Source of the DNA: Chromatiales bacterium 21-64-14
GTDB taxonomy: Bacteria > Pseudomonadota > Gammaproteobacteria > 21-64-14
Assembly: GCA_002255365.1 (NCBI GenBank)
Contig: NCBI01000015.1
Location: 1 to 64,000 of the forward strand
DNA length: 64,000 bases
Direction of reading: 5' to 3'
The translations under genes and the position numbers were made by a program. Shown here in pieces: positions 37,003 through 48,989 of this stretch (the stretch's first letter is position 1; every line of letters begins with the position of its first letter). The notes under the pieces are model-generated. The model did no database searches and was not told the DNA's origin. It saw nothing but the letters and a program-made list of their open reading frames with translations.

Positions 37003-37827
37003 TCAGGCTCCTGGCGCTGATCGCCCCGTTGTTCCTGGGCTGTACTTGCGCAACCACCCCTGAACCCGAATCAGCAGCGCACTGTCGAGGTCCCGAAAAT
37101 CGGGGCCGGCGCCGTAGATCTGCACCTGGGCGAAGGCATGGTTGCCCGCCGCCCGCGCCGCTGCCGCTCGTTGCGGAACGCCCTCCAACACGTCGTCGAA
37201 ATCACCGCTGCCGTACAGATCCAGTACCGGGATGTGGATCTGCTTGAGCGCCGTGGCAGTATCGAGGGGTGACTTCGGATCCGGGTCGCTCGGCATGCCG
37301 ATGCCCACGAACGCCCGGATCCCGCTGTTGGCGTTATGGGCCAGGAAATAGGCACCCATAGCAGCGCCCATATGGTCCCCCACCAGCATAATGGGCTTGA
37401 TGCCCTTGGACTTGAGGAATTGGATTCCGGCCTCGATGCGCGGTGGCACGTCGGGAAACAATGCCCCGTAATCCTTGGGAGCGGCATCCGCGGACAGCAC
37501 CGGCATCTGCAGCGACAAGGTGGCCCAGCCCTCCCCGGCGAGCCCGATACGCAGCGGACGGACCACATCCGCCCAGTCCGGGTTGGCCCCCATCCGATGC
37601 AGGAGAATCACTCCTCCGTAGACACGCAGGCCGCCAGTGGGCACGGTATAGATAGCAAAGAACGAGGTGCCGCTAGCGGTCTTCAGGGACTCCGCATGGC
37701 CCGTCAACAAGGTCGCCTGGAGTTCCTGGGCCCAGTGCTGCTCCCGCGCCGTGTCGGCCCCGGTGGCCGGAAACACCCGCCCGGCGGCCAGAAACAGGGT
37801 CAGAAACACCAGGGGCCGTAGGTACAT
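37003..37827 (-). CDS. DUF3530 alpha/beta-hydrolase-like exported protein
   Basis: 274 aa from ATG 37827 (GGGAG 8 nt upstream). Signal peptide 1-22. Family blocks: VYGGVILLHRMGANPDWADV, WATLSLQMPVLSADAAPKDY, IKPIMLVGDHMGAAMGAYFL and IHIPVLDLYGSGDFDDVLEG. In the nucleophile elbow the usual GHSxG is GDHMG, so a classic Ser nucleophile is missing; DUF3530 proteins are of unknown activity. Divergent from rpe. Confidence 0.78.
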   Translation of the reverse strand: MYLRPLVFLTLFLAAGRVFPATGADTAREQHWAQELQATLLTGHAESLKTASGTSFFAIYTVPTGGLRVYGGVILLHRMGANPDWADVVRPLRIGLAGEGWATLSLQMPVLSADAAPKDYGALFPDVPPRIEAGIQFLKSKGIKPIMLVGDHMGAAMGAYFLAHNANSGIRAFVGIGMPSDPDPKSPLDTATALKQIHIPVLDLYGSGDFDDVLEGVPQRAAAARAAGNHAFAQVQIYGAGPDFRDLDSALLIRVQGWLRKYSPGTTGRSAPGA

Positions 37828-38008
37828 AGCGCGTCTCCCGGCGGTCCGTAGGAGGTTCGGGGCGTGGCGTACCGGCACATTATAGGCCAAACCACCCCAA
37901 GGGCTGAAAAATCGGCGCCAATCAGGTAAATTCCCCCGTTCACGCGCCTTCGCACCATGGGCGCCAAAGCATAGGACAGCCTGGGTTCAGGACGTCCATA
38001 GAGGATCC

Positions 38009-38689
38009 ATGACCATGTCCGAGTATTTCATCGCGCCCAGCATTCTGTCGGCCGACTTCGCCCGCCTCGGCGAGGAAGTCACCCACGTCCTCGATTCGGG
38101 CGCCGACATCGTCCACTTCGACGTAATGGACAACCATTACGTTCCGAACCTGACCATTGGTCCCCTGGTGTGCGAAGCCCTGCGCAAGCATGGCGTCACC
38201 GCACCGATCGACGTGCATCTGATGGTCAAGCCCGTGGACCGCATCGTCCCGGACTTCGCCGCCGCCGGCGCGAGCTATATCACCTTCCATCCCGAGGCCA
38301 GCGAGCACGTGGACCGGACCCTGCAGCTGATCAAGGGAGAGGGCTGCAAAGCGGGACTGGTTTTCAACCCCGCCACGCCCCTGGACTACCTGCAGTGGGC
38401 CATCGATAAAGTGGACATGGTGCTGCTGATGTCGGTGAACCCTGGCTTCGGGGGCCAGAAATTCATCCCCTACGTGCTGGACAAGTTGCGCGCGGCACGC
38501 AAGATCATCGACGCGTCTGGACGTGACATCCGCCTGGAGGTCGACGGCGGCGTGAAGGTGGACAACATCCGCGCCATCGCCGAGGCGGGCGCCGACACCT
38601 TCGTGGCCGGCTCCGCCATCTTCAGCACCGACGACTACAAGGCGACCATTACCGCCATGCGCGCAGAGCTGGCCCGTGCCGGGCGATAA
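38009..38689 (+). CDS. rpe: Ribulose-phosphate 3-epimerase
   Basis: 226 aa from ATG 38009; ATG 38015 has better spacing from GAGG and may be the true start. [71 protein letters not shown] and [12 protein letters not shown] carry the metal ligands (His, Asp) and phosphate loop. It interconverts ribulose-5-P and xylulose-5-P (pentose phosphate or Calvin cycle). Overlaps or abuts gph. Confidence 0.96.
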   Translation: MTMSEYFIAPSILSADFARLGEEVTHVLDSGADIVHFDVMDNHYVPNLTIGPLVCEALRKHGVTAPIDVHLMVKPVDRIVPDFAAAGASYITFHPEASEHVDRTLQLIKGEGCKAGLVFNPATPLDYLQWAIDKVDMVLLMSVNPGFGGQKFIPYVLDKLRAARKIIDASGRDIRLEVDGGVKVDNIRAIAEAGADTFVAGSAIFSTDDYKATITAMRAELARAGR

Positions 38690-38696
38690 ACCCGCC

Positions 38697-39377
38697 ATGG
38701 CCCTGCGCCGCCCGCGCATGATCCTGATCGATGTGGACGGCACCCTGGTGGACAGCGTCCCGGACCTGGCATGGTGCGTGGATCGCATGATGGAACATTT
38801 GGGCGGCGCTATCCGGGGGGAAGAAGCCGTCCGTCAGTGGGTCGGCAACGGCGTGGAACGGCTGGTGCGCCGCGCGTTGGTAGGCACCCTGGAGGGTGAG
38901 CCGGACGAGGCCCTATTTCAGAAGGCCTATCCAGTCTTTCTGAACCTCTATGCCGAGAACACCTCCGTGCGCAGCCGTTTGTATCCCGGGGTCCGCGAAG
39001 GGCTGGACCACCTCAAGGCGGCCGGATACCGGCTGGGCTGCGTGACCAACAAGGCGGCCCAATTCACGGAGCCGCTGCTGCGCGACCTCGCGCTGCGGGA
39101 TTACTTCGAACTGGTCATCAGCGGCGACACCCTGCCCAAGAAAAAGCCCGACCCCGAACCGCTGCTGCACGCCGCGCGCTTCTTTGGGGTAAGCCCCGAG
39201 GAATCCTGGCTGATCGGAGACTCGGTAAACGACGTGCGTGCGGCCCGTGCCGCATCGTTCCAGGTCGTATGCGTCCCCTACGGCTACAATCACGGCATGG
39301 ACATCCGCGCGGCCCACCCGGACGCGGTGGTCCCCAGCCTGAGGGACCTCAAGGGGCTGCTAGAGCGGGCGGCCTGA
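38697..39377 (+). CDS. gph: Phosphoglycolate phosphatase
   Basis: 226 aa from ATG 38697; a GTG at 38676 overlapping rpe would add seven residues. HAD motif I MILIDVDGTLVDSVPDL, motif II GCVTNKAA, Lys in KKKPDPEPLLHAA, and motif III GDSVNDVRAARAASF. It removes 2-phosphoglycolate, a RuBisCO oxygenation or DNA-repair by-product; rpe-gph order is common in proteobacteria and fits autotrophy. Confidence 0.9.
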   Translation: MALRRPRMILIDVDGTLVDSVPDLAWCVDRMMEHLGGAIRGEEAVRQWVGNGVERLVRRALVGTLEGEPDEALFQKAYPVFLNLYAENTSVRSRLYPGVREGLDHLKAAGYRLGCVTNKAAQFTEPLLRDLALRDYFELVISGDTLPKKKPDPEPLLHAARFFGVSPEESWLIGDSVNDVRAARAASFQVVCVPYGYNHGMDIRAAHPDAVVPSLRDLKGLLERAA

Positions 39378-39386
39378 GCCGCTACC

Positions 39387-39402
39387 CCGGTGGGAACACC
39401 GG
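39387..39402 (+). repeat. Small hairpin after gph
   Basis: CCGGTG-GGAA-CACCGG, a 6-bp stem with tetraloop 10 bp after the gph stop. No T-run follows, so it is only a weak terminator candidate. Confidence 0.35.
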
Positions 39403-39618
39403 CATTTGCGGCGCGTATGCGTGGTGGAACCCACCGATCTGTTTTATAGTTCTGTCTACGGAACGACTAGGCTCAAAGTGAAAACGAACGCGGCCCCCAT
39501 GACGGCATCCAGTGCACCAGACGAGGCGGAGCGCGCCCACGCGCGGCGATGGCGCGGCGCGTGAGTCCTACCGTCATCAGGTGTACTCCCGCCGTGTCCG
39601 TTTGCACTGGAGCCGACC

Positions 39619-41097
<1,479 letters not shown>

Positions 41098-42127
41098 TCG
41101 CCGGGAGCCACGAGCTACATACGGTGGCTCATGCGGCAACGGTAAAAGTGTCTCCACTTCGAACGGCATTCCCTGGGGCTGCACGGCCGTGCAGCCCCAG
41201 GGAATAAAGACAACAGCAACAGCCATACGGATGGGACATTGGGATTTCGGTACACATAGAGCCTTCCTTGGCGGTGCACACCACGACCCCGGGGGGCCGG
41301 GCTACACGATCCCTGTGTCCAACACGTCCGGCCCTGAATGGGGCCGGCGAGAACCGCACAAACCCGAACCCCTTACCGGCGGCCGCGAGTAGGTGCGGCA
41401 CATCTACCTCCATAATAAAGTGGCGAGGTCGTCCGCCTGAGATTCAGCAACACACGCCAGACCTCCCCTGGCAGAGACCCGCCACGAGCACCGCCTATCC
41501 ATGGCAAGGCGCTCCTCAACATGCCGGCTCGTCGCCCGTTCGTCCGACTGACTACCGGACCTCACGCGGGAAAACCGGCATCCTCGACTGAAAACTCTGG
41601 GGCTAAGTACGTGGTGGGCCGCAAACCTCCTGTTCGCGCGCTGATGCCAGCTTCAGATTCCGTCCCTGGGATTTCTTGTTATTCAGGCGCCCCGGCAGGC
41701 TGCGCCGCGTCCCGCAGATGTTGTCATGGTTCCACCGACGTATCTGTGTTTTAGCAGAGCAACGGCGCTCGGTCAAGTCCGATGGGTGGGGTACCGCTGC
41801 CGGCGCTTTTCAGCGGCCCAATGCCGAACGGTCACGCGCGGGCGATCAGCGGGCAAATCGCTGCGTTCGAATCGGTTTCGCGGGCCCGTTCCGGGGGTCA
41901 AAAACGACGCGGTGCGCACTGTAGCGTACTCGCGCCGCCATCCCGTGGCACGAACCACAGCATCCGGTGGTCAGCGTGCCCGGCGCGATGGGCCGCGGAC
42001 CGCGCCGGTGTCCGTCGCGCGGGCGCCGAGGCGCTGCCAGAACGGACCGCACTGACCACAGGGCGCAACGGCGTAGCCGATACGACGTCGAGACGGGCAC
42101 GGCTAGCAGGCCGATAAGAAATGCGTT
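41098..42127. other. Long non-coding stretch after trpE (1030 bp)
   Basis: Begins with a 38-bp perfect palindrome (41168-41205, annotated separately) and a 7-bp stem GGCCGGG-type hairpin near 41331-41350. The rest has no convincing coding frame, tRNA or transposase remnant. Composition is less regular than the surrounding genes, so it may be a site of past gene loss (for example trpGDC) or insertion. Confidence 0.5.
41168..41205. repeat. 38-bp perfect palindrome downstream of trpE
   Basis: ATTCCCTGGGGCTGCACGG followed directly by its exact reverse complement, with no loop. As RNA it would be a very stable 17-bp hairpin; no T-run follows. It could terminate or protect the trpE transcript or be a protein-binding or recombination site. 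Confidence 0.8.
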
Positions 42128-42964
42128 CTAGGCGCGCATCAGCCGGGCGGCCACCAGCGCCACCCGCATGGCGTCGGAGTCCAGCACTTCAGGGATCAGC
42201 GGCCAAATGTCCAAAAGGCGCCGGGGGCTGCGCCGAGCGGCCTCTTCCAGGCGCACACGCGTGGCGCGCGCGAGATTCTGGTGGGTCAGCAGCAGGGGCG
42301 CGTTCCAGTGATGGTATTCGGCAACCAACTGACCTTGCAGTTCGGTCTCCCAACGTTCGTCCACCAGGAGCTCAGGGAAGTCCGGGGCCGCGATCCGCCG
42401 ACCGACCCGCTCTTCCCCCACCCGCAAGCCGGACAGGCCAGTACCGCTGCCGTCGGTGTGCCGTTCGAACCATTGAGCCACCGGCCTGGGCCGCGCAGCG
42501 AGGTTTACCTGCCGTTCCAGAAGACCCCGGTGGCGCGCGGAGTTGGAGACGGATCCAATGGCGGGGGCGGGAAAACCCGCGTCGCCGAGCATGAACGGAC
42601 GCCAAGTGGGGTCGCGTACCGGCTCCACCTCGTAGCGCCAGCGCCGGCTCTGGAGCAGGGCCAGAGGCGCCAAGGTCTCACGATGCAACAGCCACAGCTC
42701 GTAGCGGTCACCGAAACGGAACGGGATAGGCGGACGTCGTTCCAGCGCGGCCATGATATCCTCGGGGGCGTCGCTGTGCGCCGAAAGACCGGCATCGTCA
42801 CCGTCTTCTGCGCCAGCGGCTTCCCGCCACCCAGTGCCTTCGACGTTGCGCACCTGCCAGCGTCGGCCGTTACTCGAATAAGCCCGTGCCTCGCCGGTGT
42901 CCACTACCTGGAGCACGCCCAGGTAGGGATTCATGCGGCGGATGGCGTAGTAATCAACGAACAT
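42128..42964 (-). CDS. Conserved hypothetical protein
   Basis: 278 aa from ATG 42964 (GGGAG 6 nt upstream); a longer frame to 43264 is low-complexity and discounted. Begins MFVDYYAIRRMNPYLGVLQV and includes RAYSSNGRRWQVRNVEGTGW, PFRFGDRYELWLLHRETLAP, RRWRYEVEP, WRPFMLGDAGFPAP and WNAPLLLTHQNLARATRVRL. Soluble, no signal peptide or membrane segment, tryptophan-rich. I recall similar proteins as uncharacterised in sulfur-oxidising gammaproteobacteria but know no function. It stands alone. Confidence 0.7.
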   Translation of the reverse strand: MFVDYYAIRRMNPYLGVLQVVDTGEARAYSSNGRRWQVRNVEGTGWREAAGAEDGDDAGLSAHSDAPEDIMAALERRPPIPFRFGDRYELWLLHRETLAPLALLQSRRWRYEVEPVRDPTWRPFMLGDAGFPAPAIGSVSNSARHRGLLERQVNLAARPRPVAQWFERHTDGSGTGLSGLRVGEERVGRRIAAPDFPELLVDERWETELQGQLVAEYHHWNAPLLLTHQNLARATRVRLEEAARRSPRRLLDIWPLIPEVLDSDAMRVALVAARLMRA

Positions 42965-43376
42965 CGCGGCTCCCGTGCAGGTCGTCAAGCACAGGCCCCC
43001 GGGTGCCCACAGGCCCCGCACTACGACGCCAATCCGCATGTTACACGGTCTTCGGCTGTGGCCGCCGCTGCGCGCGCCAAACCGGGGGTTATTCTCTACG
43101 CCCGCCTCGACGTAGAGTCGGCTACTGTGTCGGCGCGCTGCGGTCTGTGTACCCCCGCAATGGTATCGCGGCGCCCGCACGACGAACACTGGCGAGATGC
43201 GCAGGCTTGGACCGGAACGCTGGCTTCGAGCCGACATCCCGGAGGCCGCTCCGGTCCCGACCACCTTTCATCGAATATCGCTCGCCCCACGCTGCCGGAC
43301 CGGTCACGTATTGCCTCGTGACCCCGCGGTCCCACGCCACCTGACCCTGTCTCGCAGCAGCGCAAGACTACCGCGC
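42965..43376. other. Intergenic between hypothetical and sucrose operon (412 bp)
   Basis: Downstream of the sucrose synthase stop and upstream of the hypothetical gene, both minus strand. No T-run terminator or clear promoter seen, though both are expected here. Confidence 0.4.
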
Positions 43377-45770
43377 TCAAGTATTCGTCAGCACCGCCTG
43401 GGCCAAGGGACGAAACTGTAGCGTATAGAACATCTCAAGATAGCGACGGGTCTCGTCCCGCTCCAGATTGGTCACGTACTTCCAGAAACCGTAGATGCGC
43501 GACAGGGTCATCATCCGCTCGGCGTACAGTTCCCAGGTATAACGGCTGCGGACCCGGTCGATGGCGCCCGTGGACATCCGTTCCCAGTGGCCCGGCTCCT
43601 TTGCGCAACGATCGAAGAAATCCGTCAGGACCTGACAGGCTTCCTCCCCGTGATTGGGATCGATGTGGAAACCCGAACGCCCATGCTCGATGATCTCCAG
43701 GGGACCGCCGTACCGGGTAGCGAAGGTGGGCAACCCGGAGGCCATCGCCTCGATCACTGTCAGGCCGAAGGCCTCGAATACCGCCGGCTGCACGAACGCG
43801 CCGTGCTGGTCCGCGACAAACCGGTACAGCTCCCCCGACATGTTCTTGTCCAGATGGATGCCGAGCCAGCGCACCTGGCCATCCAGACCATGGTGGTCCA
43901 TCAGTTCGTGCATGCGCGCGATCTGTTCCTGCTCCTCACGATCGCTGGATTCGGCCGCGTCTACATGCCCCGCGACCACCAGCAGGTTCACCTGTTCGCG
44001 CAGTGCGGGGTCGTTACTGAACCATTCGACCAGCCCAGTGATGTTTTTGATGCGGTCCAGGCGTGCCATGGTGAACAGTAGGGGCTTCTCGGGATCGGAA
44101 AAGACGCCGCGCGCACCAGGCCGCGCGGCGCCGAAGACCAGCTCGCGTATCTCGGTGTGCAGCCCCGTCAACCGCCGGCCGTGATCCGTATAGGGAAAAT
44201 AGATGTTCGAGTCCGCGCCGGGCGAGACAATATTGAATTTCGGATCGAACAGATCGATGCCATTCACTACCCGGTATAGTCCCGGCATGGTGAAGGTGGA
44301 ATAGCTCTCGTACTGGCCCTGCCCATCCTCACGCCCGGCGATTTCCTGGTAGGTACTGGCGATAATGAAGTCCGTGGCGTTCATCGCGATCAGGTCCGCC
44401 GTGAATTGACAGGAGAAATGGTATTGCGATTCATTCTGCTGCCAGTAGAGGTCCGAATAGAGGTACTTGGGCTTTTCCAGCGCGTGGGCGATATTACACT
44501 GGGTCACGTGCAGGCGTTGCGCCAGCAGCGTGGCCACCAGATTCCCGTCGGAATAATTACCGACGATGAGATCTGGGCGGCCACCGAGTTCCGCGAGCAG
44601 TTCCGTCTCGGACTCCGCCGCGAAACCCTCCAGGTAGGGCCATACTTCGAACCGCGATATCCAATGCGGGATGACGTTGCCGTCCGAACCCCGGAACGGG
44701 ACCCGCAGGATGCGCGCAAACTCGGTGCCGATGATCGGCTCGATCCGCTCGTCGCAGGTGGTGCCGCGGGCCTCGGGGATCAGCCGCGTAATCACCAGGA
44801 TCTGGGGCTCAGTATCCAGTCCCTGCTCGGCGATCCGCCGGCGCATCTCCTTCTCCAAGGCCCGGACCTGGTCCAGGATGTACACCACCTGTCCCCCGGT
44901 GTCCGGCAGGCCCAGCACTTTGGACTGTCCGAAGAAACCGTGGGGCGACAGGATCACGATGTTGAAGATCATCGGGATCCGCCCAAGAAAGCGTTCTAGA
45001 TTGCCCGGTTCCGGCGCCTCCAGGATGTCGGTCAACAGGTTCAATGTGTCGCGCATGCGCTCGGCGCTCGCCCCCCATCCCGGCTCGAAACCCAAGCTGT
45101 GCAGGGTGTGACCGACCCGCTCCCAATCGGCTTCCGGGGACTCGGTAGCCAGGTAATCTTCCGCCCGGCGCAAGGCACGGCGCAGCTCAGACACATCGCG
45201 GATCAACCCGTTGAGCATGAGTTGACGGCCCCGCACCTGATGCACCCGCAGGAAATCCAACAGCCGCTGATCCCCCTTGCCCAGCTCCTGGAACAACTGG
45301 CTCGAAAGCCGTCGGTTGAGGAACTCCACGCCACGACCGATGGAACGCGCCTCTTTGAGCTTGGGAAATTCCCGATTGAAGGGTCCGAGATCGACCTCCA
45401 GGGTCCAGGGATCCGTAAAGGTGCGCCCCGCCAACAAGCGCTCCTTGAAGGCCAGGAATTCGGATACGCGGATCTCCTGGTATTCCATCGAATCGACATG
45501 GAAACGCAGGTAAATCCAGCGTGCGACTCCCGGGCGCAGCGCAAGGTAGATCCAAGGCGCCTCCAGAGCCGCCTCCTGGGCGGAACTGATGATGCGAGCG
45601 AGCGCGCTGTCGCACATCGGCGCGCCCTCCGTGGACTCGCAAAAGCGCTGGAACTCGTCCCATAGATCCGAATGCAGCAGGAATGGACGGCCGAGCCCCA
45701 GGTAGCGGTGCAACAGCATGAAGACGGATTCCCGCCGCTCGTGCAAGAGTTCATCAACGGTTTCAATCAC
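43377..45770 (-). CDS. sus: Sucrose synthase
   Basis: 797 aa, the usual bacterial/plant length. N-terminal cellular-targeting/regulatory region (1-270), then [23 protein letters not shown] (GT4 N-lobe), [74 protein letters not shown], and [20 protein letters not shown] with the E-x7-E nucleotide-binding pair. It reversibly makes sucrose from NDP-glucose and fructose; bacterial enzymes often accept ADP and UDP. Third gene of frk-sps-sus; its start overlaps sps by 4 bp. Confidence 0.95.
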   Translation of the reverse strand: MIETVDELLHERRESVFMLLHRYLGLGRPFLLHSDLWDEFQRFCESTEGAPMCDSALARIISSAQEAALEAPWIYLALRPGVARWIYLRFHVDSMEYQEIRVSEFLAFKERLLAGRTFTDPWTLEVDLGPFNREFPKLKEARSIGRGVEFLNRRLSSQLFQELGKGDQRLLDFLRVHQVRGRQLMLNGLIRDVSELRRALRRAEDYLATESPEADWERVGHTLHSLGFEPGWGASAERMRDTLNLLTDILEAPEPGNLERFLGRIPMIFNIVILSPHGFFGQSKVLGLPDTGGQVVYILDQVRALEKEMRRRIAEQGLDTEPQILVITRLIPEARGTTCDERIEPIIGTEFARILRVPFRGSDGNVIPHWISRFEVWPYLEGFAAESETELLAELGGRPDLIVGNYSDGNLVATLLAQRLHVTQCNIAHALEKPKYLYSDLYWQQNESQYHFSCQFTADLIAMNATDFIIASTYQEIAGREDGQGQYESYSTFTMPGLYRVVNGIDLFDPKFNIVSPGADSNIYFPYTDHGRRLTGLHTEIRELVFGAARPGARGVFSDPEKPLLFTMARLDRIKNITGLVEWFSNDPALREQVNLLVVAGHVDAAESSDREEQEQIARMHELMDHHGLDGQVRWLGIHLDKNMSGELYRFVADQHGAFVQPAVFEAFGLTVIEAMASGLPTFATRYGGPLEIIEHGRSGFHIDPNHGEEACQVLTDFFDRCAKEPGHWERMSTGAIDRVRSRYTWELYAERMMTLSRIYGFWKYVTNLERDETRRYLEMFYTLQFRPLAQAVLTNT

Positions 45771-47944
45771 GATTCGACGACCTCCTCTTCCTGAATCCGA
45801 ATCTCACCCAAAAAATCATAATAGTCCATGGCCTCCAGGATGCCCCAGGCATGGGCGCCCTTGGAGAAATAAACCCGCGGCTTCCCGCGCAGGCGATTGA
45901 GTTCGGCGCTGTGGTTACTCACCACCACCCCAAGCGTATTTCCCAGCAGCATCTCCCGGTCGTTTCCGGAGTTGCCCGCCACCAGCACCCGCTCCAAGGG
46001 CAAACCCCATTTCCACGCCAAGTAGCGTAGGGCCAGGCCCTTGGACGCCCGAATCGGAACGAGGTCCAGGAACATCTGGTGCGAGTAGATCAGATTTACA
46101 TGCAGATCACGCTTGCGCAGATGACGCTGGATTCCACGGATCGGAAGCGACTCCTCGGGATCGACATAGTAGCTGATTTTGTACGGTTGTTGCTCGCGCC
46201 GCGGCTGGATCCGCAGGCCCGGCAAGTCCGCCAACGCAGTCCGCAGCAAATCCGGTTCCCACCGGTAATCGATATGACGCCGCCAACCCGCGTCGTCCAC
46301 CATCCCGTGTCCGTAGTGGATCGCGGTACCCACGGCGGTGATCAACAAGTCCGGAACCGGCATCTGGCATTCCTTCAGCACCTCCAGGGTACTGTCCAGG
46401 GACCGGCCGGTCGCCACCCCGAAACCGATCTGTCCATTGGCCGCCTCCAACCGGGCGATGAAAGCCCGGGCCGCCTCCGCATCGCCCATCAGGGTATCGT
46501 CGATATCACACACGACAAGCCGGTCCACGGTCGGGAGCCGGCTCTTCTCCGGTGCGAGCGTACGCGACCGGTAGCGCTCACCAAGGATGCTGCGCACCTC
46601 ACGCAGATACTTTTGCACGTGACTCTTCCAGGAATAATGCTCCTGCGCACCGCGAATACCGCTGCGCGACCAACGCTGCCAACGTTCGCGATCCGAGAGC
46701 GCTTCGAGAATCGATGCCCCCATCCCGTCGACGTCCAACGGATCGACAAGGAGACCGTTTTTGCAAATCCCGACGATATCCCGCGGACCTCCGTCCTCGG
46801 TGGAAACCACCGGGAGCCCGGAGGCCGCTGCCTCCAGCAGGGTAAGCCCGAAGGGCTCGGTAAGGGCCGGATTGACAAACACCCCGCGGGTGGTGGCAGC
46901 CATCCGGTAGAGCGCCGGGATGTCATCGGGTGCGTGGTGTTTCGGGTACGCCACCGAGCCATACAGGTCGTGGCGGTCGATCTGCAACAGCAGGCCGGTC
47001 ATTACGTCGCGCGCACCTCGCTCCAGGGTGGCGATGTCGTCCCGGTTCCCCGCGACCACCACCAGGTTCGCGCGCTCACGCAGCGCGGCGTTTCCGCCAT
47101 ACGCGCGCACCAGGGTAGCGATGTTCTTGCGCTCGTCGGCACGCGAGACGGCGAGGATCATGGGGCGGCGCGGGTCCCTCAAGAAACGCTCCAGATCCTT
47201 CTGCACCGCGGCCGGCGGGACCCCACGCTGTGGCGGATGGAAACGACCAAGATCCACCCCGGGGGGGATCACCACCATGCGGCCGGGCTGATAGTTGTCA
47301 TAGAGACTGTACTGCTCTTCCACCTCCTGGTGGGTACTGGCGATCACCCTGGACGCGGTGTCGAGGGCGATCTCCTCCGCTTCGATACGCTGTGCGATAT
47401 TGTACTGCGCCTCCATAACCGCATCCTTGGTGCCTTTTTCCAACAGACGTAGGCGCTTCACCCGTCCCAGGGAGTGGCCGGTGTGGATCAGGGGCACCCC
47501 GAGCAGGCTCGCCACCGGCGCCCCGACATATCCGGCGTCCGCATAGTGGCTGTGGATCAGATCCGGAAGCCGCCCGACACGGCGTACATATTGGACCGCC
47601 AAGTCCACCATGCCTTCCAAATAAGGCCACAACACCTCCTTGCGCAGGTAGCGGCGCGGGCCGAAGGGCAGCCGGATGATGTAGGCGTTGGGTGCGATCT
47701 GTTCCTCGGGCTGCGCATAATCGGACGAAATTTTTGGATCGAAGACTTGGCGGGTCAGCAGGTCGACCCTGCCGACTTCGGGATGAGCGGCCAGCGCACG
47801 CGCCAATTCGACCACGTATTTGACCTGTCCACCGGTGTCCGCGTCGCGCCCCAACTCCAAGTCGTGGCCCCGGATCAGTCCGTGGACGCTGACAAGCAGC
47901 AAGTAGAGGTCGCGCGGCGGTCCCTTCTCTAATCGCTTTCCCAT
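45767..47944 (-). CDS. sps: Sucrose-phosphate synthase fused to sucrose-phosphatase-like HAD domain
   Basis: 725 aa. Glycosyltransferase part (1-460): [91 protein letters not shown] and [20 protein letters not shown]. The C-terminal part (480-715) has HAD motifs [39 protein letters not shown] and [14 protein letters not shown], so phosphatase activity on sucrose-6-phosphate is plausible. It makes sucrose-6-P from UDP-glucose and fructose-6-P, as in halotolerant methanotrophs and nitrifiers. Overlaps neighbouring genes on both sides. Confidence 0.94.
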   Translation of the reverse strand: MGKRLEKGPPRDLYLLLVSVHGLIRGHDLELGRDADTGGQVKYVVELARALAAHPEVGRVDLLTRQVFDPKISSDYAQPEEQIAPNAYIIRLPFGPRRYLRKEVLWPYLEGMVDLAVQYVRRVGRLPDLIHSHYADAGYVGAPVASLLGVPLIHTGHSLGRVKRLRLLEKGTKDAVMEAQYNIAQRIEAEEIALDTASRVIASTHQEVEEQYSLYDNYQPGRMVVIPPGVDLGRFHPPQRGVPPAAVQKDLERFLRDPRRPMILAVSRADERKNIATLVRAYGGNAALRERANLVVVAGNRDDIATLERGARDVMTGLLLQIDRHDLYGSVAYPKHHAPDDIPALYRMAATTRGVFVNPALTEPFGLTLLEAAASGLPVVSTEDGGPRDIVGICKNGLLVDPLDVDGMGASILEALSDRERWQRWSRSGIRGAQEHYSWKSHVQKYLREVRSILGERYRSRTLAPEKSRLPTVDRLVVCDIDDTLMGDAEAARAFIARLEAANGQIGFGVATGRSLDSTLEVLKECQMPVPDLLITAVGTAIHYGHGMVDDAGWRRHIDYRWEPDLLRTALADLPGLRIQPRREQQPYKISYYVDPEESLPIRGIQRHLRKRDLHVNLIYSHQMFLDLVPIRASKGLALRYLAWKWGLPLERVLVAGNSGNDREMLLGNTLGVVVSNHSAELNRLRGKPRVYFSKGAHAWGILEAMDYYDFLGEIRIQEEEVVES

Positions 47945-48837
47945 TGTGTCAGCATCTCATCGTACAAGGCTCGGTGCGACGTCGTGGCGCCCCGGATGGT
48001 GCAGATGCGCGCGGCAAACGCGGCCGCACGGCGCAGGGTCTTCGGCAACGGCCAACCATGGACCAAGCCCAGGAGCGTGACCGAACTAAAGGCGTCCCCG
48101 GCGCCGACCGCATCCGCGAATTCCGGCACCGCCACCGGCTCAATGCGTCCCGCTGCATCGCGGGTGGCGAACCATCCCCCATGCTCGCCCTGGGTCACCA
48201 CCAACAGCGCACAGCCGTAGCGCTCACGCACCATGCGTGTGGTGGATTCCAATTGGCCCGGGTCCAGCGCGCCGGCATCCATAAGTACCGCGAGCTCCGT
48301 TTCACTCAGCTTGAGCCAGCGCGCGCCGTGCACCAGCGTGTCGAGTCCCTTGCGCTGCCACCAGGGCGCCCGCAGGTTGATATCCACGAACGCGGGTACG
48401 CCGGTTGCGCGCAGCTGCTCCAACGCCTTGCGGGAAACCCGGTTACGGGCGACGAGACTTCCATGGTAAAGCAGCGCCGGGGTGAGCCCGGCGAGACTCG
48501 TACGCACGGCATCGGCGTCGATGTAGTCGTAGGCCTGGTCGGGCAGGATGCGGAAGTCCGGCTGGCCTTTGCTCAGGCTCACATGCACCGATCCGGTTGG
48601 ATGGCTGGCATCCCGCTGCAACCCGCCCACATCCAGACCCCACCCGGTCATCGCCGTCAGGACCTGCTCCCCCAACTCGTCGCGCCCCACCCGGCTGATG
48701 AACAAAGGATCCAGGCCAAAACCCGCGAGGTGCCACGCCACGTTGAACGGCGCGCCGCCGAGGACCCGGGTACCGTCCTCGAAGCGGTCGAACAGGACTT
48801 CACCAAAGACCACGGGCCGCCCCGGCACACTCGCCAT
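47929..48837 (-). CDS. PfkB-family fructokinase of the sucrose operon
   Basis: 302 aa from ATG 48837 (AGGA 7 nt upstream); ATG 48867 is an alternative. VVFGEVLFDRFEDGTRVLGG APFNVAWHLAG and FADAVGAGDAFSSVTLLGLV are PfkB signatures 1 and 2, the latter with the catalytic Asp. Genes of this type next to sps/sus phosphorylate fructose released by sucrose synthase. Its end overlaps the sps start by 16 bp. Confidence 0.88.
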   Translation of the reverse strand: MASVPGRPVVFGEVLFDRFEDGTRVLGGAPFNVAWHLAGFGLDPLFISRVGRDELGEQVLTAMTGWGLDVGGLQRDASHPTGSVHVSLSKGQPDFRILPDQAYDYIDADAVRTSLAGLTPALLYHGSLVARNRVSRKALEQLRATGVPAFVDINLRAPWWQRKGLDTLVHGARWLKLSETELAVLMDAGALDPGQLESTTRMVRERYGCALLVVTQGEHGGWFATRDAAGRIEPVAVPEFADAVGAGDAFSSVTLLGLVHGWPLPKTLRRAAAFAARICTIRGATTSHRALYDEMLTQWESD

Positions 48838-48989
48838 TGCACAATCCTTATGAAACTGGGCCTTCATTCATTGTAACGGATTCGCGCACGTCGGACATGG
48901 CGCGCGGATTTCACACGGCACCGGATATGCGCCACGCACGCGGAATACAGTGCCAGGGCTGGATTCAGATGGTTCTGGTGGAGAACGTG

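Noticed and set aside
39404..39481. Possible trp leader peptide with tandem Trp codons before trpE
   Set aside because: A frame contains TGG TGG, but it has no start codon in the leader and no alternative hairpins or T-run, so attenuation is not supported.
41168..41205. Rho-independent terminator of trpE
   Set aside because: The hairpin is very strong but no T-run follows (AAAGACAAC), so it is listed as a palindrome only.
42281..43321. 346-codon plus-strand frame
   Set aside because: Antisense to the 278-aa hypothetical gene, which has a good ribosome site and ordered sequence.
46079..47452. 457-codon plus-strand frame
   Set aside because: Antisense to the sucrose-phosphate synthase gene, with no protein signature.
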